A DNA stretch of 64,000 bases from Arthrobacter sp. JZ12 (GTDB lineage Bacteria; Actinomycetota; Actinomycetes; Actinomycetales; Micrococcaceae), in contig NZ_CP045246.1 of NCBI RefSeq assembly GCF_035189165.1, positions 2,666,001 to 2,730,000 on the forward strand, read 5' to 3'. The notes under the pieces are model-generated. The model saw only the letters and a program-made list of their open reading frames with translations. It did not search any database and was not told the DNA's origin. Every line of letters starts with the position of its first letter. The first letter of the stretch is position 1. Positions 37,120-46,505 of this stretch are shown here, in pieces. The translations under genes and the position numbers were made by a program.

Positions 37120-38679
37120 ATGGTGCGCGGTGACGGAATGCTTTCCCATGATCTTCTCCCCGGTGAAAAAGGCCCCCAGGACGCCTGTGGCGTATTCGGC
37201 GTCTGGGCTCCCGGCGAGGAAGTAGCCAAACTTACGTATTACGGGCTCTACGCCCTGCAGCACCGCGGCCAGGAGTCAGCGGGCATCGCGACCAGCGACG
37301 GTGCGCGCATCAACGTCTACAAGGACATGGGGCTGGTTTCCCAGGTCTTCGACGAGGCCACGCTCAACACTCTCACCGGCCACATTTCCGTGGGCCACTG
37401 CCGCTACTCCACCACCGGATCCTCCAACTGGGCCAACGCGCAGCCAACCCTCGGGGCAACCGCCGTCGGCACCGTCGCCCTGGCCCACAACGGCAACCTG
37501 ACTAACTCAGCAGACCTGTACCAACGGGTCCTTGACCGCCACGGCAAGCCGCGCAGCGGCGAAATCGCGCAGGGCAACACTTCGGACACCGCTCTGGTCA
37601 CCGCACTGCTGGCCGGCGATGACGGCCGCTCACTCGAAGACACCGCCATGGACCTGCTGCCCACCATCGAGGGCGCGTTCTGCTTCGTCTTTATGGATGA
37701 GGGAACCCTGTACGCCGCACGTGATTCCTTCGGTGTTCGCCCGCTTGTTCTGGGCCGACTCGAGCGCGGCTGGGTGGTGGCGTCCGAGCAGGCCGCCCTC
37801 GCCACGGTCGGCGCCAGCTTCATCCGCGAGATCGAACCCGGTGAGTTCATCGCCATCGACGAGAGCGGTGTCCGCTCCCGCCGCTTCGCTCCCACGACGC
37901 CGGCCGGATGTGTTTTCGAGTACGTGTACCTCGCGCGGCCTGACGCCGCGATCGCCGGCCGCTCGGTCTACGACTCCCGCGTGGAGATGGGCCGCCAGTT
38001 GGCCCGCGAGAACCAGGCCGAGGCCGACGTCGTCATTCCCGTCCCGGAATCCGGCACCCCCGCGGCCGTCGGCTTCGCGGAGGAGTCGGGCATCCCGTTT
38101 GCGCACGGCTTCGTCAAGAACTCCTACGTGGGGCGCACCTTTATCCAGCCGAGCCAGACCCTGCGCCAGTTGGGTATCCGGCTGAAGCTCAATGCCCTGG
38201 AGTCCGTGATCCGCGGCAAGCGGATCGTGGTTGTGGACGATTCGATCGTGCGCGGCAACACCCAGCGCGCCGTGGTCCGAATGCTCCGCGAGGCCGGTGC
38301 GGCCGAAGTTCACGTAAAGATCTCGTCCCCGCCGGTCCGCTGGCCCTGCTTCTACGGCATCGACTTCGCCTCGCGCGCCGAGCTCATCGCCAACGGTGCC
38401 GCGGTGGACGAGATCAGCAAGTCGATCGGGGCCGACAGCCTGGCCTACATCTCGGAAGACGGCATGATTGCCGCCACCAAGCAGCCCCGCGAACGACTCT
38501 GCACAGCCTGCTTCACCGGCAACTACCCGATTGAGCTGCCCGAGGAAGACCGCCGAGGTAAGAATCTGCTCGAGCGGGTGGATCCCGCCGAGAAGCCCGG
38601 AGCGAACGGATGCGACCCCGGCCCCGGCAGTGAACTGGAAACTCTCCTGACCGACGCCGACAAGAAAGAGCGGGTATGA
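37120..38679 (+). CDS. purF: Amidophosphoribosyltransferase
   Basis: This 519-residue enzyme performs the first committed step of purine synthesis (PRPP + glutamine to phosphoribosylamine). A short N-terminal propeptide precedes the catalytic Cys23 (DACGVFG), which becomes the new N terminus. The glutaminase domain has QHRGQESAGI and HCRYSTTG. The PRTase domain has the PRPP loop VVVDDSIVRGNT. Cysteines in GCVFEY, WPCFYG and LCTAC fit the [4Fe-4S] ligands of the B. subtilis-type enzyme. It is coupled to purM (ATGA). Confidence 0.97.
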   Translation: MVRGDGMLSHDLLPGEKGPQDACGVFGVWAPGEEVAKLTYYGLYALQHRGQESAGIATSDGARINVYKDMGLVSQVFDEATLNTLTGHISVGHCRYSTTGSSNWANAQPTLGATAVGTVALAHNGNLTNSADLYQRVLDRHGKPRSGEIAQGNTSDTALVTALLAGDDGRSLEDTAMDLLPTIEGAFCFVFMDEGTLYAARDSFGVRPLVLGRLERGWVVASEQAALATVGASFIREIEPGEFIAIDESGVRSRRFAPTTPAGCVFEYVYLARPDAAIAGRSVYDSRVEMGRQLARENQAEADVVIPVPESGTPAAVGFAEESGIPFAHGFVKNSYVGRTFIQPSQTLRQLGIRLKLNALESVIRGKRIVVVDDSIVRGNTQRAVVRMLREAGAAEVHVKISSPPVRWPCFYGIDFASRAELIANGAAVDEISKSIGADSLAYISEDGMIAATKQPRERLCTACFTGNYPIELPEEDRRGKNLLERVDPAEKPGANGCDPGPGSELETLLTDADKKERV

Positions 38680-39803
38680 CCTCTCCCGACCCCATCACCT
38701 ACGCAAGCGCCGGAGTGGACGTCGAGGCCGGCGACCGGGCGGTTGAGCTCATGAAGGACGCCGTCAAGGCAACGCACACCGCCAACGTGGTGGGCGGCGT
38801 CGGCGGTTTCGCCGGACTTTATGACGTCTCCAAGCTGCTGACCTACCGGAAGCCGCTGCTCGCCACCTCCACCGATGGGGTGGGCACCAAGGTGGCCATC
38901 GCGCAGGCCATGGACATCCACGACACGATCGGCTTCGACCTCGTGGGCATGGTGGTCGATGACATCGTGGTGGTCGGCGCTGAGCCGCTCTACATGACCG
39001 ACTACATCGCCTGCGGCAAGGTGGTCCCCGAGCGGATCGCCGGGATTGTCCGCGGCATCGCCGCGGCCTGCTCCGTCGCCGGTACCGCTCTGGTGGGCGG
39101 GGAGACCGCAGAGCACCCGGGCCTCCTCGGCGAGCATGAGTACGACGTCGCCGGCGCAGCCACCGGAGTCGTGGAAGCCGACGCCCTGCTCGGCCCCGAG
39201 CGGGTCCGCGAGGGCGATGTCATCATCGGCATGGCCTCCTCGGGCCTCCACTCCAACGGTTATTCGCTGGTGCGGCGCGTCATCAACCAGGCCGGCTGGG
39301 CGCTGGACCGGCAGGTCTCGGAACTGGGCCGAACCCTCGGCGAGGAGCTCCTCGAGCCCACGCGCGTCTACGCCGCCGACTGCCTGGACCTCGCCCGGCA
39401 CTTCCCGCTGGACTCCGACGGCGCCGTGCACGGCTTCAGCCACGTCACCGGCGGCGGCCTCGCAGCGAACCTCGCACGGGTCCTCCCCCGCGGCCTCGAA
39501 GCAACCGTGGACCGCTCCACCTGGTCCCTCCCCCCGGTTTTCAGCCTCGTTTCCGAGTTGGGCAGCGTGCCGCTACCGGACCTGGAGCGCACGTTGAACC
39601 TCGGCGTCGGCATGGTGGCTGTGGTGTCCCCTGAGGGAGCCGACGACACCGTTGCCCGGCTCACCGAGCGCGGCATGCCCTCGTGGGTGATGGGCCAGGT
39701 GGCCGCGGCAACCGGCGAGGACACCGACGGACCGGACTACGTGCAGGGCGCCAAGGGCGTGGACGGCGGCGCCGTGCGCCTGGTGGGCTCGTACGCCTCC
39801 TAG
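38676..39803 (+). CDS. purM: Phosphoribosylformylglycinamidine cyclo-ligase (AIR synthetase)
   Basis: The 375-residue enzyme closes FGAM to AIR. It opens with TYASAGVDVEAGDRAVELMK and shows STDGVGTK, the metal/ATP segment DDIVVVGAEPLYMTDY, GGETAEHPG, and SGLHSNGYSLVR. HVTGGGLAANLARVLP follows. The start overlaps the purF stop. Downstream come two partial direct repeats and the palindromic element at 39844-39914. Confidence 0.97.
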   Translation: MTSPDPITYASAGVDVEAGDRAVELMKDAVKATHTANVVGGVGGFAGLYDVSKLLTYRKPLLATSTDGVGTKVAIAQAMDIHDTIGFDLVGMVVDDIVVVGAEPLYMTDYIACGKVVPERIAGIVRGIAAACSVAGTALVGGETAEHPGLLGEHEYDVAGAATGVVEADALLGPERVREGDVIIGMASSGLHSNGYSLVRRVINQAGWALDRQVSELGRTLGEELLEPTRVYAADCLDLARHFPLDSDGAVHGFSHVTGGGLAANLARVLPRGLEATVDRSTWSLPPVFSLVSELGSVPLPDLERTLNLGVGMVAVVSPEGADDTVARLTERGMPSWVMGQVAAATGEDTDGPDYVQGAKGVDGGAVRLVGSYAS

Positions 39804-39809
39804 CTTTCA

Positions 39810-39857
39810 CACGCAGAAGCGCCGGATCCGCACAGACCGGCACGCAAAAGCGCCGGA
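39810..39857 (+). repeat. Imperfect direct repeat of 17 nt
   Basis: CACGCAGAAGCGCCGGA (39810-39826) recurs as CACGCAAAAGCGCCGGA (39841-39857), with one mismatch and a period of 31. The second copy forms the outer left arm of the palindrome at 39844-39914, so one arm looks locally duplicated. Confidence 0.75.
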
Positions 39858-39914
39858 CAGTCGCAGGATCGTGGGGTCATCCCTACGATCCTGCAAAGGT
39901 CCGGCGCTTTTTGC
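39844..39914. repeat. Palindromic element A (terminator-like) between purM and the xylan cluster
   Basis: The outer arms GCAAAAGCGCCGGAC (39844-39858) and the complementary 39899-39914 (one extra T) enclose inner arms GCAGGATCGT (39863-39872) and ACGATCCTGC (39885-39894). A-rich and T-rich flanks allow bidirectional termination for purM and the convergent xylanase operon. The inner 34 nt share sequence and spacing with the element at 50840-50873. Confidence 0.85.
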
Positions 39915-39919
39915 GCTGA

Positions 39920-42900
39920 CTAGCGCTTACCCGGCTGGTTGCGCGTCACCACGATGTCGAACGAACTGGTGCGGGTATTGCCCGCCTCGTCCGTCGCCTC
40001 GCAGGTGACCGTCGTCGTGCCTACCGGGAAGCGGTTGCCCTGTACCGGCTGGCAGTCCAGCGGAACCTCGCCGTCCAGGGTGTCGATGGCGGAGGGCAGC
40101 GGGTAGTCCACTTTCGCGCCGCTGGCTCCCTTCGATTCCACGTGGACGTCCGACTGGTCCGCGATGCGCGGTGGAAGCACGTCGGCGGGGCGGGTTGGCA
40201 GCTGTGCCGGGTCGACGATTCCCCAGAAGGCCGGCGTGACCTGCAGGTCGTCGTCGAACGGAAGGGGCTGCTCCCACGGCCGGGCCATGGGCCACGTGCG
40301 CAGCCAGGTGCGCGCGTTGCTGATGCCCCAGAACGTCACCGAGTCGATCGACTCCCCATGCTCGGTAAGCATGGCGAACAGGTCCCGGTAGTAGTAGCCC
40401 ACTTCCGCCGCGGCGTCCTCATCATTCGTGAACGCGGGGCTGTAGGGATCCACCTGGCCACCGCTGACGTCCGCTCCCCTGTTCTCGGTGGAGGCGTTGA
40501 CGTCCAGTTCGGTGATGGCCTGCAGCAGGTTCGGGTCAAGCGCCTCGACCGCCTTGATCGAGTCCTCCAGCCACTGCACCGGACGTGCGACGTCAACATG
40601 GGCCTGGTGTCCCACGCCATCGATCGGCACAGCGCGCTCCTGCAGGGCCTTGATCAGTTCCAGGTAGTCGGCCCTCTTCGCCGGCATTTCGGTGTTGTAG
40701 TCATTGATGAAGAGGGATGCATCCGGGAAGTACCGGTCAGCGAGGCGGAAGGCCTCGTCGACGAATTCCTCGCCGAGCACCTGGAACCAGCGGCTGTCCC
40801 GCATGTCGTGGGGATTGGCGTTATCGCCATCGGCAATAACCTCGTTCACCACGTCCCAGGCCCAGATGGGGCTGTTGCCGTCGGGGTACCGGGCGTTGAT
40901 GTGGTCGGCGATGCCCTTGATATGCGCTTCCATCCGGGCCTTCAGCAGAGCCTGGTCCGACGGGCTGTTGGTCAGGTCCCGCTCGCCGTCCTTGAAGAAC
41001 CAGGCCGGGGTCTGCGAGTGCCAGGCAAGTACGTGTCCGTAGACCTGCACGTTGTTGGCGTCCGCGAAGTCCAGCAGCTGATCGAGCTGCGTGAACGCGA
41101 ACTGTCCCTCGACCGGCTGCAGGCTCTCCGGTTTTCCGGCGTTCTCCGGCGTGATCGCGTTGAAGTGCTTGCGCACCAGGTCGGACGCAGTTCCCACGGT
41201 TTCCCGCGCGTCGACGGCCACGCCGACGTGCTCGATCCCCCGGGTACCCAACACCTCCCGAAGCGACGGTACGTCCTCCTGGATGGGCTTCTCCACGATC
41301 GGGGCGAGGCTGAAGTCATCGAGGAGGAAATCCACACCGGGATCGCCTTCCACGTACACCTGCGCCTTGTCGGCGGCCGCGCCGAGCGTGTAGGTGCCCC
41401 GCAGCTGGGTCCAGCTGTCCGCGGTGACCGACGCGCCTGCTCCGGCCACGCCGTCGTACGCGCTTCCGCCGCCGTTGTCCCGCTGCACCGATACCTTGAG
41501 CGACGCCGGTGCCTGGCCGGGCGCCAGCTTTGCCCACACTGAAACTTCCACGGCTGTGCCGACGGGCAGGGCGTCGGTCACGTCCAGGGCCGCGCCGTGC
41601 CAGGGCTGTGTGCGGCCCGTGACCAGCAGACTCCCGGTGCCGCCTCGGGCGTCCGTGCTGGCCGCTACCTGCACGCCGTCACCGCGGGCGGTCCAGCCTC
41701 CGGCACCGGCCTCGAAGTCCGAGGTGATGCCGGTTTCTCCCCCGGCAGCGGTGCCGCCACGGGGAAGGGTGAAGGTCCAGCCCTCGGCGAGCTTTTCGGA
41801 AACCACCGTGGTGAGTGCGCTAACCGTGCCGGAGCGGTCGCCGCCGCCGTCGTGAACCAGCACCACCGCGCCGGGGGTGAAGGCGGACCGGAGGTTGGCA
41901 GTGAGGGTTTCCTCGCTCAGGTCGTTGCCGTCCCAGTCGAAAATCACGTTGCCGAGTCCGAGCGGCTGCATCCCCAGTGCTGCCGCCACCTCACCGGTGG
42001 AACCCCAACTGCCGTTCGCCGCCCTGAAGTAGGGCACGGCAAGGTCCGGGTCGCCGGCAGCTTCACGGATGATGCGCAGGTTCTCCTTCAGGTCGGCCTC
42101 GATCTGCGCGTGCGTCCAGGAACCCATGTCCGCGTAGGACGTGCCGTGGTTGCAGAGCGTATGTCCGTCAGCCACGATCTGGCGCAGGAGCTCGGCGCCG
42201 CCGGCCGCCTGGATGTTCTGGCCGATGACGCAGAAGGTCGCGGTGACACCCTTCGCCCTCAAAAATTCAAGGACCGCAGCGGTTTCGCCGGGGTTCGGCC
42301 CGTCGTCGAGCGTCAGTGCAGCGGTGTTGCCGGTGCCGCGCGCCGACGCGAGGGGCGTCGTCGTCGGATTGTCCGCTCCGCCCGGGACGAAAGCCGGGTC
42401 CGGCGTCGGCTGCCAGGAGCCGCCGTCAGCGGATCCGGCCGTACCGGTGATCACGACGTCGTCCACAAGATAGTCATACGGTGCGCCAAGGTCTCCCGTT
42501 CCGAGGTAGGCCCGCAGGGTGGCGGGATCGGCACCGGCCGGTGCGATGAACGTTCCGGTGATGGTGGTCCAGGCATCGGCCGTCACCGTGGTGTTCCCCA
42601 CCCAGTTGTAGGCGGGCTCGACGACGAAGCGTGCCGACGTCGTCGTTCCGGTTGCTGCCGCAAGCTTCACCTGCGCCGAGAAGGTGTAGGTTCCTCCGGC
42701 CTGAAGCAGGTTCGCCGGCGTCTTCACGCCGTCGTAGTCGTTTGACCTGCCCTGGACCAGCAGCGCCTTGTCACCGTCGGCGTCGACCACTGAGAGTGTC
42801 GGTCCGCCGTTCTGGATCAGAGGGCCGAAGCTGCCGTCCTCGAAGTCTTCGCTGAGCAGCACCGGCTGCTCAGCGGCCTGGGCTGCGGGCAGCGCCAGCG

Positions 42901-42961
42901 CGCCGGCTCCCGCGAGCAGCCCGAATGCCGTGACCCCTGCGACCAGGGGCCGCTGCCTCAT
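39920..42961 (-). CDS. Secreted multimodular CBM-CE4-CBM-GH10-HYR xylanase/deacetylase
   Basis: This 1013-residue protein has a signal peptide (1-30), a CBM4/9-like domain (about 34-175), and a NodB/CE4 polysaccharide deacetylase (about 212-400; LTLDDGP 216-222, FRAANGSWG, VLVHDGGGDR). A second CBM4/9-like domain spans about 411-552. The GH10 xylanase (about 556-918) has acid/base Glu707 (WDVVNEV) and nucleophile Glu818 (ITELDV). A C-terminal HYR domain spans about 928-1007. It should deacetylate and cut acetylxylan in one chain. In the CE4 motif after His272 the expected second His is Tyr276. ATG 42961 overlaps the upstream xylanase stop (ATGA). Confidence 0.93.
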   Translation of the reverse strand: MRQRPLVAGVTAFGLLAGAGALALPAAQAAEQPVLLSEDFEDGSFGPLIQNGGPTLSVVDADGDKALLVQGRSNDYDGVKTPANLLQAGGTYTFSAQVKLAAATGTTTSARFVVEPAYNWVGNTTVTADAWTTITGTFIAPAGADPATLRAYLGTGDLGAPYDYLVDDVVITGTAGSADGGSWQPTPDPAFVPGGADNPTTTPLASARGTGNTAALTLDDGPNPGETAAVLEFLRAKGVTATFCVIGQNIQAAGGAELLRQIVADGHTLCNHGTSYADMGSWTHAQIEADLKENLRIIREAAGDPDLAVPYFRAANGSWGSTGEVAAALGMQPLGLGNVIFDWDGNDLSEETLTANLRSAFTPGAVVLVHDGGGDRSGTVSALTTVVSEKLAEGWTFTLPRGGTAAGGETGITSDFEAGAGGWTARGDGVQVAASTDARGGTGSLLVTGRTQPWHGAALDVTDALPVGTAVEVSVWAKLAPGQAPASLKVSVQRDNGGGSAYDGVAGAGASVTADSWTQLRGTYTLGAAADKAQVYVEGDPGVDFLLDDFSLAPIVEKPIQEDVPSLREVLGTRGIEHVGVAVDARETVGTASDLVRKHFNAITPENAGKPESLQPVEGQFAFTQLDQLLDFADANNVQVYGHVLAWHSQTPAWFFKDGERDLTNSPSDQALLKARMEAHIKGIADHINARYPDGNSPIWAWDVVNEVIADGDNANPHDMRDSRWFQVLGEEFVDEAFRLADRYFPDASLFINDYNTEMPAKRADYLELIKALQERAVPIDGVGHQAHVDVARPVQWLEDSIKAVEALDPNLLQAITELDVNASTENRGADVSGGQVDPYSPAFTNDEDAAAEVGYYYRDLFAMLTEHGESIDSVTFWGISNARTWLRTWPMARPWEQPLPFDDDLQVTPAFWGIVDPAQLPTRPADVLPPRIADQSDVHVESKGASGAKVDYPLPSAIDTLDGEVPLDCQPVQGNRFPVGTTTVTCEATDEAGNTRTSSFDIVVTRNQPGKR

Positions 42962-44100
42962 CGGTTGCCCCGACCCGGCGAGGCCTGCTCGAGCGTTTCC
43001 TGCAGTGCGTGGTAGCTGGGCTTGCGGGTGTAGTCGTCCCACATGACCGTTGCTTCGCCCTCACCGGCGAAGAACACGGGGACCCAGGAGTACTTGTCGG
43101 TGAAGCCCCAGATGGTGAAGGAGTTGCACTCGTCCACCGCAACGCAGGCTTCGAGCGCCCGCTGGTAGTAGCTGGCCTGCTTCTCAAGCTGTGCAGCGGT
43201 GGGGGCGGTACCCCTTGCAACATCCATGCGGACATCGAGTTCCGTGATGGCGGTCTCGAGCCCAAGGTCATCGAAACGCTGCAGGTTCTGCTGCAGGTCT
43301 CCTGGGAACCCGTAGCGCGTGCTGAGGTGGCCCTGGATGGCGAAGCCGTCCACGGGAACACCCTCCGCCTGCAGGCGTGGGATGAGTTCGAGGTAGGCGT
43401 TGCTCTTGGCGTTGATGCCTTCCACGCCGTAGTCGTTGAAGAACAGCTTGGCCTTGGGATCGGCCTCGTGTGCCCAGCGGAAAGCATCGGCGATGATTTC
43501 GGGTCCCAGTTCGCGGATCCAGATGTTGTCAGTGGTGCGCAGTGTGCCGTCACCGTTGAAGATCTCGTTGGCAACATCCCACTGCTGGATCTTCCCTGCG
43601 TACCTGCCCACGACGGTCTGGATGTGCTCCTTGAGGATGGCCCGGAGCTCGTCCTTAGAGAAGTTTCCCTCCTCCAGCCAGGCCGGGTTCTGGCTGTGCC
43701 AGAACAGGGTGTGGCCGCGCACCACCTGGTTGTTCGCCTGGGCGAATTCCACGATCGCGTCCATCTCGGCGAAGCGGTAGGTGTCCCGCGCCGGGTGCAC
43801 GTACTCCCACTTCAGCTGGTTCTCCGGCGAGACCGAGTTGAATTCCGCAGCAAGCCGCTCGCGGTACTCCGTGTCATAGGTGAACGGATCCGGGTAGGAC
43901 TGGGTTTCGTGGTGGCCGCCACCGGCCACCGCCGTTCCCACCTTGAGATCCTGGGGTGCAACCCAGCGCAGCGTATCCTGCTTCGCCAGGCCCGGAGGTT
44001 GAGGAACCGGCTGGTGCTGCCCGGCGACCGCGGGAACCCCGGCGGGGATCAGCATCGCTGATGCGAGGACCGCGGCAGCAAGGGAATGACGAACCTTCAT
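42958..44100 (-). CDS. Secreted GH10 endo-beta-1,4-xylanase
   Basis: The 380-residue protein has a signal peptide (about 1-27) and a single GH10 barrel with no binding module. FNSVSPENQLKWE, VRGHTLFWHSQNPAW, acid/base Glu179 (WDVANEI) and nucleophile Glu287 (ITELDV) are all intact. A C-terminal VFFAGEGEATVMWDDYTRKP segment resembles other actinobacterial GH10 ends. It hydrolyses internal xylan bonds outside the cell. AAGGAG is six bases before the ATG. Its stop overlaps the start of the multimodular enzyme gene, so the two are translationally coupled. Confidence 0.95.
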   Translation of the reverse strand: MKVRHSLAAAVLASAMLIPAGVPAVAGQHQPVPQPPGLAKQDTLRWVAPQDLKVGTAVAGGGHHETQSYPDPFTYDTEYRERLAAEFNSVSPENQLKWEYVHPARDTYRFAEMDAIVEFAQANNQVVRGHTLFWHSQNPAWLEEGNFSKDELRAILKEHIQTVVGRYAGKIQQWDVANEIFNGDGTLRTTDNIWIRELGPEIIADAFRWAHEADPKAKLFFNDYGVEGINAKSNAYLELIPRLQAEGVPVDGFAIQGHLSTRYGFPGDLQQNLQRFDDLGLETAITELDVRMDVARGTAPTAAQLEKQASYYQRALEACVAVDECNSFTIWGFTDKYSWVPVFFAGEGEATVMWDDYTRKPSYHALQETLEQASPGRGNR

Positions 44101-44112
44101 GAATTCTCCTTC

Positions 44113-44143
44113 GAATTGCTTGGGTTGGTGCTGAATTGCTTGG
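44113..44143 (-). repeat. Direct repeat in the GH3-xylanase spacer
   Basis: GAATTGCTTGG occurs at 44113-44123 and again at 44133-44143, exactly 20 bp apart, in the 57-bp spacer upstream of the GH10 gene. Its role is unknown. Confidence 0.5.
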
Positions 44144-44157
44144 TGATGAAGTGCGAT

Positions 44158-46503
44158 TTACAGAGCGACGATCCCAACGCCGCAGTGGAGCCGCCGGGTG
44201 TGATCCACCACGCGGGTGTTCCCGGTCAGGGTGACCGGCGCGGTGAAGCGGATGTCGCTGCTTGATGCCCCAAGGCGGAGTTCGATCTCGCCCGGCTCGA
44301 CGATGCGCTGCCCGTCGCGTCCGGTGAAGGCCGTGACATCGGCGGGCACGGTGAAGCTGACCCGAGCCGACGATCCGGCTGCCAGCGGCACCCGGGCGAA
44401 CCCGATCAGGCGCTGCACCGGCCTGACTACGCTCGCCACCGGATCGTGCAGGTACAGCTGGACCACCTCGACGCCGTCGCGCGTTCCCGTGTTGCTCACC
44501 GTCAGCTGGACGGTGACCTCACCGTTGGTGGCCGCCGTGTCTGAGCTCTGCTCCAGGTTCAGCCAGGTGAAGTCGGTGTAGCTGAGCCCGTGGCCGAAGC
44601 GGAACGCCGCCGTGGGGTCGATGTTGGACACTCCGTTGGCATGCGCCAGCGGTGCTGCGAGGTAGGTGGAGGGCTGGGCGCCCGGCGTTGCCGGGATGCT
44701 GACTGGCAGCCGCCCGCCCGGGTTGATCCGGCCGCTGAGAACGCCTGCAACTGCAGCCGCGCCCTCTTCGCCCGGGAAGAATCCCTGCACGACGGCGGCG
44801 GCTTCAGTCGCTGCCGCGCCAAGGGCATAAGGGCGGCCCGTCAGCAGGACCACGACAACCGGCTTTCCGGTTGCGAGGAGTTCGTCGAGCAGTTGCTGCT
44901 GGACGCCCGGAAGGGTCAGCGACTCGACGTCGCATCCTTCGCCGCTGGTGCCGCGCCCGAAGAGCCCGGCGCGGTCGCCCAGTGCAGCAACGACGACGTC
45001 GGCATCGCCGGCTGCCGCCAGTGCGTCCTGGAAGCCGGCCGTGTCCGTGCCGTCGACCGTGCAGCCGGGGAACAACGTGATCTCGCTGCCCCCGAATTCG
45101 GAGGCGAGCGCCTCGGCCACTGTCGGAATGGACAGTCCCATCTCGACGTCGGGATGCTGCTCCCCCACATGGGCCGGGAAGGAGTAGCACCCAAGGAATG
45201 CGCGGTGCGTGTCGGCGTTCGGTCCTACCAAAGCGATACGTGGATTCCCGGCAAGGGGCAGGACGCCCTCGTTCCGCACCAGAACAATGGACTGTTCCGC
45301 CAGTTCCCTTGCGATCGCTCGGTTCTGGGCTTTGTCCAGGTCAATGACGGGCGCGTCCGATGGAGCGGCGTCGGCCAGGGCCGGAGGAACGGCCGACCAG
45401 TCCTGGTCCAGCAGGCCGAGGTCGAGCTTCTGCCTCAGGACGCGGTGCAGGGCGCGGTCAACCAGTGCCTCGTCCAGCCGCCCGCACTCGATTTCGGCCA
45501 CCAGGTGCTCGCCGAAAGTGTGGATGGTGGGCAGTTCAACGTCGACGCCGGCCTCGAGCGCTGCAGCAGCGGCTTCACCCAGGGTCCCGGCTATCCGGTG
45601 GAGCTCCTTCAGGAAGGCGATGCCGAAGTAGTCTGCGACCACTGTGCCCTCGAAGCCCCAGGTGTCCCTGAGCAGTGTGGTGAGAAGGGAGGAGTCAGCC
45701 GCCGTGGGAACGCCGTCCATGTCGGTGTAGGCATGCATGACCGAGCGAACTCCGGATTCGCGGATGGCCATCTCGAATGGCGGCAGCAGCACATCAGCCC
45801 GCTCACGCTCGCCCACTGAGACCGGCGCGAGATTGCGCCCGGCCTTGGACGCTGAGTAACCCACGAAGTGTTTGAGGGTGGCGACGACGCCGGACCGCTC
45901 CAGTCCCTGGACATAGGCCGTAGCGATGGTTCCGATCAGGTAGGGGTCCTCTCCGATGGTTTCCTCAACGCGGCCCCACCTCGCATCCCGGACCACGTCC
46001 AGTACCGGTGCAAGGCCCTGGTGGACGCCTACGGAGTGAAGATCCCCACCGATGGCCGAGGACATCTTCCGTACCAGGTCGGGATTGAAGGTGGCGCCCC
46101 ATGCGAGCGGCACGGGGTACGCCGTGGCCTTCCAGGCCGCGAAACCGGCAAGGCACTCCTCATGGACCAGCGCAGGAATGCCGAACCTGTTGGCAGAAAC
46201 AATCCGTTCCTGGGTGCGCTGCAGGGAGAGAGCACCGATGCCGGGCTCCACCGGAGCTGTTCCGAAGGGCCGGGTGAGCTGTCCCAGCCCCTGGGGCAGG
46301 AGTTCGTCGAGGTCTACAGCCTCGTTCATTTCGTTCTGGTGGGGAGCCACCTCGCCACCCTCGGTGCTGGCGCCAACCCAGACGCCCACGAGTTGAGCGA
46401 GCTTCTCCCGGAGGGTCATGGCCTGAATCAGTGATTGCACACGGTGCTCAGGCGCAGCTTCCGGGTTACGCCAGGCGGCGTCATTGAGAGTTGTTTCAGT
46501 CAT
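44158..46503 (-). CDS. Cytoplasmic GH3 family glycosidase, probable beta-xylosidase
   Basis: The 781-residue protein has no signal peptide. The N-terminal GH3 barrel carries the substrate-binding KHF (about 211-213) and nucleophile Asp291 (TVVADYFG). The alpha/beta sandwich domain starts near 400 (SIVLVRNEGVLPLAGNPRIALVG), and a fibronectin-III-like C-terminal domain follows (GHGLSYTDF onward). It should release xylose from imported xylo-oligosaccharides, like BxlA of Streptomyces bxlEFGA clusters. The ATG at 46503 has GGAGG upstream and is two bases after the permease stop; the open extension to 46716 lies inside the permease gene. Confidence 0.92.
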   Translation of the reverse strand: MTETTLNDAAWRNPEAAPEHRVQSLIQAMTLREKLAQLVGVWVGASTEGGEVAPHQNEMNEAVDLDELLPQGLGQLTRPFGTAPVEPGIGALSLQRTQERIVSANRFGIPALVHEECLAGFAAWKATAYPVPLAWGATFNPDLVRKMSSAIGGDLHSVGVHQGLAPVLDVVRDARWGRVEETIGEDPYLIGTIATAYVQGLERSGVVATLKHFVGYSASKAGRNLAPVSVGERERADVLLPPFEMAIRESGVRSVMHAYTDMDGVPTAADSSLLTTLLRDTWGFEGTVVADYFGIAFLKELHRIAGTLGEAAAAALEAGVDVELPTIHTFGEHLVAEIECGRLDEALVDRALHRVLRQKLDLGLLDQDWSAVPPALADAAPSDAPVIDLDKAQNRAIARELAEQSIVLVRNEGVLPLAGNPRIALVGPNADTHRAFLGCYSFPAHVGEQHPDVEMGLSIPTVAEALASEFGGSEITLFPGCTVDGTDTAGFQDALAAAGDADVVVAALGDRAGLFGRGTSGEGCDVESLTLPGVQQQLLDELLATGKPVVVVLLTGRPYALGAAATEAAAVVQGFFPGEEGAAAVAGVLSGRINPGGRLPVSIPATPGAQPSTYLAAPLAHANGVSNIDPTAAFRFGHGLSYTDFTWLNLEQSSDTAATNGEVTVQLTVSNTGTRDGVEVVQLYLHDPVASVVRPVQRLIGFARVPLAAGSSARVSFTVPADVTAFTGRDGQRIVEPGEIELRLGASSSDIRFTAPVTLTGNTRVVDHTRRLHCGVGIVAL

Positions 46504-46505
46504 GG

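Noticed and set aside
39844..39914. Element A as a CRISPR or IS terminal repeat
   Set aside because: There is no array of spaced repeats and no transposase; a hairpin repeat or terminator explains it better.
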